A stretch of 64,000 nt of DNA from Mucidula mucida (taxonomy: Eukaryota; Basidiomycota; Agaricomycetes; Agaricales; Physalacriaceae): positions 558,001 through 622,000 of the forward strand of contig JADNYV010000002.1 in the NCBI GenBank assembly GCA_015501055.1, written 5' to 3'. Numbering within the stretch: the stretch's first letter is position 1; each line of letters starts with the position of its first letter. The translations under genes and the position numbers were made by a program. Of this stretch, positions 1-9,752 are shown piece by piece. The notes beneath the pieces are model-generated. The model had not been told where the DNA came from. It made no database searches and saw only the letters and a program-made list of their open reading frames with translations.

Positions 1-1931
1 CTCCAATTCCATCGTGACCTCCCCGATAGAGAGCAGCGTTTCGAAGCCCTGCGACTGTAACGCTTCATCCGCGATACGAATCTCGAGTTCCACTCGAGCA
101 TCTTCAGTGTAATCATTGAGGCGTTCTGCAGCTGCTTGAAGAACAGGACTACCTTCATGCAAGCTCTGCTTGAGGTCCTGAAGAGCAAGATGACAGTCTC
201 GGAAAGCGCGCTGAATGTTGTCGTATCTGCGGCTGACTTGGCTTAACTCGGCAAGCAGAGGATGAGGCGATGGTAGTGAGGGCGGCACTCCGGGGAGGTT
301 CCTCTCAACTGAAGGACTCTCATCCGCTGATGGCGCCCTTGTGGAGTTGATGCAGGGCATGACCTCGATTGCCGGAGTGTCATCCTCCATAGGATAGATC
401 ACCTCTGGGGGAGGGATGTCGATGGCCGTTTCTAACGGCATGTCCTTTATCGAGAAAACCACCGAGTCAGATACAGCAAGAGTAGAGGAGGAAGACGATT
501 CAGACGGAGCAGAGCCTTCTTGTTCGATAGATGGCGATGGCATGGGTGGTTCCGGCAGAGTTTTTTGCTGTGGGATGACCAGCACTTTCTCCAGATGAAG
601 CCTACGGTCCGTTTGCGACCTTAGGTCGTTCAACAAAGTTTGAAGAATGTTTTCAACGATAGTCATCCGCTCTTCCGAGCCACGTAGTGTCATTGTTTCC
701 AGATTCTTCGCATCCTGTATCATCTGTGGCAAGTCTCCGCTCTCCTCCGCCCGACGTATCCATCGCTGAACCCATTCATCAAATCCTTCTTCTCTAGAAG
801 TCATTCGGATGCGAAGAGCGGTCTCTCGACGGCGACCGAACGCCTCCCTCCTGAGATCTCCGCCAAGTTCATCTAAAGCCTGGCGCATCTTCTCCGCCGA
901 GGAGCGCGAATGCTGTAGTTGTGAAGAGAGATGTGCAATTTGGGAGCCTAGGGTATCCACAGTGGCAGAATGGCGACTCTTTAGAGTGAGCAGCGACTCT
1001 TGGAGGGCATTAGTAGACGATTGGGAAAACTTCCTGGGATGGACATGAATGAATTGTGGTAGGGAGGATACCATAACGTACATGTATCGAGAGACCATTC
1101 TGGCAGCAGAATTATCTTCCAGCCTTAATTTCTCAATCTCTGTCTTTATCTTGGCCAGTTCATTCCTGTCGTGTTCGGAATTGTGTGCTTCCGCCTCGCA
1201 CTGAACGCGACTGACTTCAAGCTCGTGCCGCAGGCGACTGTTTTCTGACTGTAGTCGACCTGTTTCCTCTGCAAACTCTGAGAACAGCTTCTCCAAAGTC
1301 TGTTTTTCTTCGGCAAGAACAGAGGCAGGTGTAGAGGAGCCGGATGTGGATGCTCTTCCCTCTAGGGAACGGACGAGGTTGGCGTATTCAGTCACAACCC
1401 GGTCGGATTGTTTTGTCTGTTCTTTGGCCTCCCACAATTGTTGCTCCAGAGTTCTCTCTCGGATTAGCACTTCCTCTTCGCGACCGCGGACGCGTGCAGC
1501 AAGAGCGTATGCGCCATCAACCGTCAGCTTCGACTTGACCAACTCGGCGTTTGCATGGGCAAGCTCGGTCGTCCGTTCCAGTAATGATTCTTCCGTAAGG
1601 TCAAGTTTGTCCGATAGCCTCCTAAGAGATAGGGTGAATTCTTGGGCCTGAGTTGCCTGTGAGGTCTGTGTGTCCACGGGTGCATTACGGCGCAAGATGT
1701 CGATCTCGGAGGAAAGCAAGGCATTCTCCCTTTCAAGGTGGATGAGTCTATCGTGGGCATTAGAGGTATCAAGCGAGTATCGCTGTAATTTTACAGAGGC
1801 GCTGTGAGCTTCTTCCTGAAACTGAGATTAGATTAGTTACTCGGGCAGGATGATCAACTTACCTGGAATCTGTCAACTGCCGCCCTCAGACTGGCCAATT
1901 CCAAATTCAAAGGGTGCTCATCGTGTAGCAT
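1..1931 (-). CDS. Coiled-coil protein, possibly Uds1-like (up-regulated during septation); 3' end beyond window
   Basis: The start is ATG at 1931-1929. A 23-codon first exon (1863-1931) is followed by a 41-nt intron (1822-1862) and one long exon that stays open to the left window edge, so the C-terminus is missing. The protein is highly charged and mostly predicted coiled coil, with heptad-like Leu/Glu/Arg patterns. A segment around residues 75-170 (TEESLLERTTELAHANAELV, then AAR-x-RGREEE, then VVTEYANLVRSLEGR) resembles the Uds1 domain of fungal septation-induced coiled-coil proteins. The later half has a Pro/Ser-rich linker and a second coiled coil. No enzyme motif is visible. The gene is divergent from the DUF4211 gene, with 118 bp between start codons. 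The Uds1 assignment is recognition by eye; a generic coiled-coil scaffold is the alternative. Confidence 0.55.
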
Positions 1932-2049
1932 AACGGAGGGCGTTAGTGGCCCCTTGGTTGTGGTTGTCGTTAACGTGGCTTTGTAGCATCACGATCACGC
2001 TTGATCTGGCACTGCAATTGCTCTCACCCTCTCTTCGACTCTAACCACC

Positions 2050-3918
2050 ATGTCCAAAAGACAAAAGCAATCTCAGAAACATCTTAAACAGACCACCCTG
2101 CTTGAGTCGCTTTCCTCGCCGTCGCGTCCGTCGCCATCGAAACCTCCGAAAAGGAAAAAAGACCCCGAGGCACCATCTATTTCGCGAAAGCGCAGAAAGC
2201 GTTCCCCACAACCCAACGCAGATGAATCTGACTCGGACGTCGGCGCTATCAAATTCGTTGACCAAATGGTTGATTCCGACCAGGAGAACAAAGCATCACA
2301 GCCCTCTCCCAAGAAGCGCAGGAAAACTGTTGTTCTTGGGAGCGATGAAGAGGAGTCCGACGCCGCACCTGTCTTCAAAAGGCAGAAGAAGAAGGAGGAA
2401 CCTGTGCCCGCGCCCTCGTCCAAAGGAAAGGCGCGTGCGAAACCTCGGGACACAGACTCTGACGAGGAGGATGTGGCTCCGCGGAAGACAAAGTCTCGAC
2501 TACACAAAGGCTCTCGAAAGAAACCTACCGTTCAAGACGATCGATTCGGATGAGCTTGAGCAAGAACGTGGGTACATTGAACATACATTGCTTTTCCTTC
2601 CTCTAAATCATCTCCAGATGTTATTGAGGCGCGCTTCCGTTCGCGGGATAAGAAGACAGCTTTTCAGCGGAACTTGGAAAAACTAAAGAGTGAGTGAGCA
2701 CGTTCTAGCAGAGAATGCGTTAATTCCTGTTAGGAAAGAAGTTGGGAAACCCAGTAGAATCCAGCGAGGACGAGAACGGGGAATACTACTACGTTACAGT
2801 ATCTGAAGATGATCAACCTTTCAAAGGTGCCAGAAAGGACGGTAGCGAAGACGATGAAGAGGAAAAAGACAGTCTATTCGATGATGGATCCGACAAGTCA
2901 TCGGACTTCATCATTGAAGACGATGGTGACGGCGCCGCGCTTTTACCAGTCGAGTTCCGAGCTCAACAAGATCTTGCTCATCACTTCAAGACGATATTCC
3001 AGTTCTTTGTCCATGTTGCTGTGCGGACTCCTCATGAACGAAGCGCCTTCATGGAGAAGCAAATGAGTCAGTATTTCGAATAGTCAATCCTCGTGCTGGA
3101 TGTTGATGATGGCCTCCAGAGGAAGAATACTTTTCTGTTCCCTTACAAATCGCGCGCCGAAAGATTATAGGATTACGTGATTCGCTCGTTGCATCTTCTG
3201 TCTGGCGTCCGGAATTCAAGAAATCATTAGAAGCGCTGCCTAAGTTCGACCTTTATGCCTTGGATTTTTCAGTTCCTGCTTGCGATGCATGCCATCTTGG
3301 AGGACGCGTCTCGACGTTGCGAGGACAGCTGGGAGGTGCGCCTTACAATATGCTAGGGTTCGATGTACGTTTTCGTGTCGCAGTGCACCATTCCTACTTA
3401 TGAACCATCAGGAAATTGTCTCTGATCCAGATTCTGACGAATCGGACGAGTCAAACAACGAGAAGAGCAAGAAGAAGAAGAAGAAAAAGTTAAAGAAGAA
3501 GAAAGCGAAAGCGAGGCAAGGCAAGACCAAGTCAGAGCCCAAGTACATCGACTCTCTACATTTAGGGCGATTCTGCGCCAAACGAACGCGTGTTTATCAC
3601 GATCTGTCGCACTGGGAGGTTGGGTTGTTCTCTTTGATTGTTCCTCAAGCAGCCCTGACGGTCGTACAGTATCACCTTTTCAAGAGGATTGAAAGCGAAG
3701 TTGACGAGCTTCACGCTGCAGAGAAAGAGGACGGTTATGTGCGCGTTGCTTGGGCCGGGGGTAGAAAGCCACCTGAAGATTTAGGCGACGCGGATGGAAT
3801 ATGCGAATGGTTGGATGAACGCCAGTTTATCGAACAGGAATGGCAGGCTTTGAGGAAGATGATGGAGTCTGCGACCCAGCTTGAGGTATCAGCTCGCAAA
3901 GGCGAAGACGTGGATTGA
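2050..3918 (+). CDS. DUF4211 domain nuclear protein
   Basis: The N-terminal half is a Lys/Ser/Asp/Glu-rich disordered region with several basic nuclear-localisation-like clusters and acidic patches. The C-terminal half carries the DUF4211 domain: a helical 'DLAHHFKTIFQFFVHVAV' segment, the RDSLVASSVW-RPEFKKSLE block, then a CDACHLGGR-type Cys-x2-Cys motif and GGAPYNMLG. Clear introns are 2568-2617, 2690-2733, 3067-3119 and 3365-3411; the final exon 3412-3918 includes a poly-Lys stretch. The frame changes between the first ATG exon and the 2537-2567 segment. A 64-nt intron at 2473-2536 would restore it, but its splice sites are weak. The molecular function of DUF4211 proteins is unknown to me; a chromatin or nuclear role is inferred from composition. 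The gene lies upstream of TAF13 on the same strand. Confidence 0.8.
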
Positions 3919-4160
3919 TCAATGTATCATAGTTGTTGTGGCTGTCGGGTTTTCTTGTGTAGATGGATTGAGTTTGTTGTTATAATCATGTGTTGGCGCT
4001 CTGTCTGTTGGAATGTAGCACTCGCGTAAGGACTTGACTCGTTGAATAACTTCTGCTTCGCATATCGGTTAGATAGCTTGCGCATGACAGCGCGCGCCCG
4101 GCCCGGCGCTCCGAGCATACATCAGTTGGACCTTGCCCGGGTCTTCCTTTGTCTCTTACC

Positions 4161-4884
4161 ATGTCGTATTATCCTAATGCAACTCAGCCCACATCGGCCA
4201 CCTATCCTTACGGCGGATATCAGGCTCAATATCCATACCAACCTGGTACTGCCAGCTATCCCTGGCAATACCACCATTATTACCAACTTCCGCGACCTGG
4301 CCAGCCTCTAACCCCTGCGCGGCCTGCCGCTACTACAACCACAGCCTCTAGTCCTGCTCCGCAGCGTGCATCGAACTTTCAGACCTACAATCCGCCTACA
4401 GCATCAACGAGCTATGCTCGAGAAACAGCGTCGGCGTCGTCTACAGCAGGTACTGGACGCGGAGGAAAGAGGCAGTCTAACATGAAGGGGTTGTTTACAA
4501 AAGAGCGTACGTTACGAACTACCCACGTTCAGAATGCGATCTCACAAACACTCAGTCAAAAACATTATGTATGGTTTTGGTGATGACCGGAATCCCGCAA
4601 ATGACACTGTGAGTGTCATGGAGGAAATACTCATTGAATACATCACAGACGTTGTACGTTGTATCTTGACTGTTTTCGTACATCATTCACATCGTATGCA
4701 GTGTCTTGCTGCCAGCGGGCCATCGAAGCGAGCGCGCCTCTCAGTAGAAGACTTGCGCAAGGTTCTTTCACGACCAGCAGACGCCAAGAAGCTTGCCCGG
4801 ATGGAGGAGCTTATATTCATGCAGGAAGATATCAAACGAGCCCGTGCCCAATTTGAAGAATCTGATAATCCGAAGGGATTTTGA
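4161..4884 (+). CDS. TAF13: Transcription initiation factor TFIID subunit 13 (TAF13)
   Basis: This is a histone-fold subunit of TFIID, which pairs with TAF11 in the general RNA polymerase II pre-initiation complex. Exons are 4161-4506, 4556-4653 and 4702-4884, with introns of 49 and 48 nt. The C-terminal domain shows the family signature: MYGFGDD near the start of the fold, MEEILIEYITDV, then RLSVEDLRKVLSRPADAKKL and ARMEELIFMQEDIKRA. The N-terminal ~110 residues are a Tyr/Pro/Gln/Thr/Ala-rich low-complexity extension absent from the short metazoan and yeast proteins, ending in a basic GRGGKRQ segment. The start ATG at 4161 is preceded by an in-frame TTG that is unlikely to be used. The gene is convergent with the RRM gene at 5039. 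Confidence 0.93.
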
Positions 4885-5038
4885 AACGCTCGTAAGCAGC
4901 GCCACGCCACGCTCCCTGCTGTTCAGATCGTCCCATTTCAGTCGATACTATACGAGTCGATGGCTTGGTCTGTCATGGTTCTTACTTTGTAGTGACAAGT
5001 GTGAATAGGCATACCTTTGGAGGCAGGATTCCGGAATT

Positions 5039-5676
5039 TCACTCTTCCATCGCGTCCTCGTCCTTGCTTTCGGAAGTTTCCTCTTGTTGTGTACGCGCTT
5101 TTACGCCTGTAGACGATGTAGGTCACAAAGTAGAGATTGAATGATAAGACTTACCACCGCTTTCTGCAAGAGGCTTGACGTGTTCCTTCAACCATTCTTC
5201 TGATTCCCAAACTAATATGAACAGTGAGATCCTGATATGCATACATGGAAGCAACCTACCAGCCCTGTTACCACCCAACTGCATGGGGGTCTTCATAGGG
5301 CGAGCTAGATTGACCTTGAGAACATGTCCACTGAGTTCGTTCATGTCCATGTTGTCGATGGCGTCCTGCGCATCAGCAGACGAGCCGTATGTCACGAATG
5401 CGAAGCCTCTGTGTTTTCCATCTGTTCAGCCATGAGTAAACGGGCATCAAGACAGCGCTTCGTTTACCAGGAGGCTGGTGTGGATTCGTATTGGCAGGTG
5501 GTAACTGCACTTCTATGATATCTCCTACTCAGCCTGATGAGAATCCGTTGATAGTCACCGTTTGAGCAGTTGTACTTGCCAAATGTCGAGAACGTCTCAT
5601 AGATCTTGCTTTCGTCAACCTCCTCGGCGATGCCACCGACGAAGACTGTCTTCTTGGCCTTGGTGCCTTCTTCCAT
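5039..5676 (-). CDS. RRM protein resembling the RNA-binding domain of cyclophilin E (no PPIase domain)
   Basis: Five exons (5580-5676, 5468-5524, 5260-5421, 5155-5211, 5039-5106) sum to 441 nt, 146 residues. A single RRM fills residues ~8-90: RNP2 is TVFVGGI and RNP1 is KHRGFAFVTY, followed by AQDAIDNMDMNELSGHVLKV and NLARPMK. This is the pattern of the RRM of cyclophilin E (PPIE), a spliceosome- and chromatin-associated protein. Here the cyclophilin domain is absent and the protein ends in a short WESEEWLKEHVKP tail and an acidic C-terminus. Intron 1 (5525-5579) has a GC donor (gcaagt) with a normal AG acceptor; the frame and RRM continuity require it. The likely role is RNA binding in splicing or mRNA metabolism. 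Confidence 0.85.
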
Positions 5677-6157
5677 TGAAGGTGCTGCAGATTAAGATGA
5701 CGGAAAAAGGCAACGAACTCACGCGACCAACGGATTGATTGCCGTAAAAGGAATAGTACAACGTTCCCGCATTCTGGCACCGTTCGACAGATGCAGTCTG
5801 CGTCTGTGCGCACTGCTTGTCGCTTAGGAAATCGTGCATCGTGTGCACTCCACTGTCCCACACGCAAGGACGTGTTTTTCTGTCTGGCTGCCTCTGATGG
5901 TCTCGCGAGGGTCCAAGCCTCTGGATCGCGCGCGATACACCGCTGGCGCTGCTTGGGCGCCCTGAGAACCTTTTACCCAATCTCAGTTACAGCTGCACTA
6001 TCGGGCTCGATCTTTCAAACATTCGGTGAAATCAACCCTTTCGATTCTATGGACTTACTCCCAATGGCATCTGTTTCCTCTGTGTTCCGGTCCCTTCATT
6101 TACGTCGTCTCTCTTGAAGTCCTTGAGGACGGATCTGAACCCTGCCCACTACCATCA
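5677..6157. other. Divergent intergenic region
   Basis: This 481-bp region lies between the start codons of the RRM gene and the kinase gene and must contain both promoters. Open frames here are short, lack conserved motifs and overlap one another. I see no RNA gene or repeat. Confidence 0.5.
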
Positions 6158-7297
6158 ATGTCTTTTGCGTGGCGCTCAGATCGTGACGGTCAGCCTGTAT
6201 CACCATCCTCGCCGACTTCATCACAAGAAGAGGATGATTCTGAATGGAACACTCGTCGGAGACCTCACTGGCCAGCGTATAGAACAGTGTTCCTTCGTCG
6301 GGGCTTTCGACTGGACACTGTGCGGGATGTCAAACAGTACTACCGCGACTTTGGTATTGATGTCCCGCAGTCAATACGAACGCGTTTAGCACATGCAGAT
6401 GATGAACTCTGCCCTGATGTCGGCTTGGTGAGGGCGTTTCCCTCTCGTCGCGTATCTCGTCTTCACGATACTCTCCAGCCCGACAATCTATTTCGGGGAA
6501 CCGTCGTTCGCGACGGCTCCAAATTTGTCGTAAAGGCCGTTCACAGTCGTAGTCGTGAACTAGACATCATACGTTATCTTTCGACACCGCCAGTCAGGGA
6601 TCACCCCATGAATCACTGTATTCGTAAGTGTGCTTTGTGCGGTATCTTGATCTCTACAGATTTACGTGAACACAGCTGTATTGGATATAATACACATACC
6701 ACAAGACCAAATCGCATTCATAGTTATGGAACAGTGGTCATCCGAGTCCATTCCTCTCCGTCTGGACGTGCTATTGAGAGGAATGCGACAATGCATTGAG
6801 GTATTTCCTCCTTAAACAATTGAATAATCCACTCATTCATAGCATCTGGCACAGCACGTTCTATTCATGCACCAACACCGCATCGCGCACCTGGATATTT
6901 CTCTGAGAAATGTACTCACAGATTATAATGGAAACTACGCGTACATCGACTTTGAAGGTAGTCGGCGATTCGACGATTCCTCGGAACACTGTATGGCGGG
7001 ATATCGTGGCACAGAAGTGCCTCCAGAATGTGTTACCGGACATTGCACAGATCCATACAAGATCGATGTTTGGGCCTTGGCCATTCTGATCCTGCGGGTA
7101 TGCAAGGTGAGCTCTCCTTCCATATGCCTTCGCGATCCGTTCTCTCTAATTGGTCATGTTAGTTGACAGGACAATGCGTACCAGGGCTTCTGGAGATCAT
7201 CAAACCCATGCTGAATGACAATCCAGATGACCGACCCACTCTTCGAGAGGTACTCAAAGCTTTCGACGCGTTGATCGGATACCCCGACGCTAGATGA
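6158..7297 (+). CDS. Divergent protein kinase-like protein (agaric-type)
   Basis: Four exons (6158-6623, 6676-6800, 6843-7106, 7163-7297) sum to 990 nt, 329 residues. The kinase fold is recognisable but divergent. FVVKAV carries the likely ATP-binding Lys, and IPVLDIIHIPQDQIAFIVMEQW is the hinge region. HLDISLRNVL is the catalytic loop, with Asp and Asn kept. The magnesium-binding motif reads IDFEGS instead of DFG. The activation segment ends VPPE, followed by KIDVWALAILI and a C-lobe ending RPTLREVL. There is no clear glycine-rich loop. Such short, variant kinases are expanded in Agaricomycetes. The second acceptor (6675) was chosen because it alone keeps the frame and the conserved IPVLD block. 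The substrate is unknown, and catalytic competence is uncertain. The gene is convergent with the NSRP1 homologue, 86 bp away. Confidence 0.8.
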
Positions 7298-7383
7298 CAG
7301 ACATGCAGCCGTTTGTTCCATACCTCGGACATATAACTTATCTACTGTTAAAATACACCTAGAACGATACAAATACGCCGACG

Positions 7384-8617
7384 TTACGCATCTGACATCG
7401 ATGGAACCGACGAAGCTTCTAGCTTTTCGCGTTTTCGAGCGAGATAGCGTTCACGCGCACTCTGGACATCGGCTTCCGTGTTTCTTTTAGCAACGACACG
7501 AGCAAGTGCCTCGTCATCAGCCTGCTTCTTCTCCCGTGCCACTCGCTCTTTCTCCGACTCCAACTGTTGTTGTATCTCCCGTGCACGTCGTTCGTTTATT
7601 TCCCGCCGACTTGCGGCAGTACCCACAGCGCGATGAGTCTGTACCACATCGGTCTCGTCTTTTTGAGCTTGCGATTGCTTCGTTCGCCCAAGTTTCCGCG
7701 TATTAGTTCCAGACAAGTTTAAGCCAGCTGCTAAAAGCTCGCGTTTGTCGACGATCTGGTTGTCGTCATTGAGTTCGACTTCCTTGCCTTCCGTCCGTGC
7801 TATGCGCGCCAGTTCCAGGTCAGAGACCGGTGTAAAGTCGGCAGGTTTCGTGATAGTGAGATTCGGTGCCGGGCCCTGAGGACCAATGACAGTTTTCTGA
7901 GTTGCGGCAACTGTAGCCTCGTGACGCTGTTCAGACTCTTCAAGTAGCTGGCGGTAGTAGTGGGACATGCCCGAGGATGGTCCGGCTGACTTTTGTAAAG
8001 CTGATATCACAGTCAGTAACGGGACCGTTGGAGAAAGCATGACTCTACCATCTCGTCGCTTCTCCTCCTCTTCTGCTCGCCGTACCTCGGCCATTTGGTC
8101 TTTGTATGCCTGTGTGACGAACGCATCCTTGTCCTTGAATTCGTCTCCTTCCATCTCCCGTTCATGTTGCATCATCTTCTCCTCGGCGCGAAGATGGTCA
8201 AGTTTCCGTGTCTGCGCAGAAGCAAGCAGACCGTGTATGTATTTGGGCTATTAGTATAGTCAGTAAACGCAACGATGAATTATACAGTCAACACACCTTG
8301 CGCTGTGCCGCGTCCACTTCCTTGGCCTCCTTCTGCTTCTGCTTTGCCATCTGCATTAAATCCCAGACCTCGTCGTACTCATAAACAGTCTCATCGACCT
8401 TCTTTTCCTGCTCCATGATCTTCCTCAGCTTTCTCGATGTGCCGACATTCTGGGCCAGAAGCTGTTTGTTGGCAGCCGCATCGGCCTTGGCAGACGAGGT
8501 AACGGCGGCGTCGACAGGCTCATCGTCGTCGAGCGAGGCGAATGCCGCGGGCCGTTTGAGTGAGGGCGCTGGTTCCGCCGGCTGTTTTGGTTTACCAAGG
8601 GAGAATGAGAGCTTCAT
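7384..8617 (-). CDS. Nuclear speckle splicing regulatory protein 1 homologue (NSRP1/CCDC55, DUF2040)
   Basis: Three exons (8297-8617, 8049-8247, 7384-8000) sum to 1137 nt, 378 residues. The N-terminus MKLSFSLGKPK is followed by a Lys/Glu-rich coiled coil that contains the family block: LRKIMEQEKKVDETVYEYDEV, PKYIHGLLASAQTRK and AFVTQAYKDQMAEVRRAEEEE, then the SHYYRQLLEE motif. The C-terminal third is a second charged coiled coil ending EASSVPSMSDA. Human NSRP1 binds RNA in nuclear speckles and modulates splice-site choice; a related role is inferred here. Intron 2 (8001-8048) is 48 nt and has no stop in frame, so its retention would add 16 residues. The start codon lies only 66 bp from that of MTR3 on the opposite strand, indicating a shared promoter. 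Confidence 0.87.
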
Positions 8618-8683
8618 GACAACCCGGCCGATGATCCTCGCTGCGTCGGACTCTGAAACGCGTCTTGACCAGCGCGTTCACTG

Positions 8684-9694
8684 ATGGCACAGGCTGGCTT
8701 CGACCGACGCCGCATAAATGGCCCAGAAGAAAGCTTTCCTCCTGTTTTCGACGACGATGATGTTCTTCAGTCCAGCAGCAAGCCCAGGCAGGGTAGAAAA
8801 CCCAGTGAAATCCGTCCAATCTGTACAATTCTCATGTTCTCTCTATGGCAAAAATCTCACTATGCTCTAGTCCTCCAGCCAGGTCTTATAACACAAGCCA
8901 ATGGATCGGCATATATCGAAACTGACAAAACAAAGATTGCCTGTGCAGTGTAGGTCAAATCCTTTCTCGGTGAACTACACTAATGTATACCTAGGTACGG
9001 CCCTCGACAATCAAAAAACATGGCATACAGTGAGAATGGTCACTTGAACGTAGAAGTAAAATACGCACCATATGCATGCCGGCAAAGAAAAGCGCCGATT
9101 CGTGCAAGCCCATTTTCCCAAGATTTCGCCCCATTGAAGTAACATTTCTCCCAGGACGCTGAAGATCGCTCTATTGGTGTCGCAATACATCAAGCCCTTC
9201 TATCTTCCGTTCGACTAGAGCTTCTTCCTAAATCAACTATTGATATTTTTGTTCTCATCATTGAGTCGGATGGCGTCGAAGGATGCGTCGCAGCTGGTTC
9301 CGTGGCTGCCAGCACGGCCCTTGCAGATGCGGGCATCGAGTTATTCGGTCTTGTCGTTTCTTGCGCTGCTGTAAGTGCGACGACAGTTCATACAAATTGA
9401 CTCTGATACGAACTCGTCAGGCTTTGGTGGACAATGAAATATGGCTGGACCCAACACTTGACGAGGCGCAATCCGTCAAGGGCTCCTTGGTGTTGGCGAC
9501 AATGCCAGCGCTAGAGACTGTTACTAGTGTATGGCAGAATGGCCAAATGCAAACTGCCGACGTTATAAAGGCATGTGTCTCTAGATTTTCCTTCTTATGT
9601 ACTGATCGTGTTTCAGTGCATGGAACTGTGCGAAGAGCGATGTACCGAAATGCATTCAGTTGTCGCTCAAGTGTTACTAGATTCACAGAGGTAG
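8684..9694 (+). CDS. MTR3: Exosome complex subunit MTR3 (RNase PH-like)
   Basis: Six exons (8684-8822, 8871-8949, 8995-9103, 9155-9370, 9421-9570, 9617-9694) sum to 771 nt, 256 residues. MTR3 is one of the RNase PH-fold subunits of the exosome ring for 3'-5' RNA processing and decay. Diagnostic pieces in order are RPIFLQPGLITQANGSAY, TKIACAVYGPRQ, a basic APIR stretch, HQALLSSVRLELLPKSTIDI, GVEGCVAAGSVAASTALADAGIE and DNEIWLDPTLDEAQ. Introns 3 (9104-9154, donor gcaagc) and 5 (9571-9616, donor gcatgt) use GC donors; both are needed for frame and for the family sequence. The stop at 9694 follows LLDSQR; an alternative last intron would change only the final residue or two. It is convergent with HUS1, with 58 bp between stops. 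Confidence 0.9.
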
Positions 9695-9752
9695 ATTCAG
9701 GAGCAGACGGAATGTGCGTATCACTATCCCATTATATTATAACTGATCTAAG

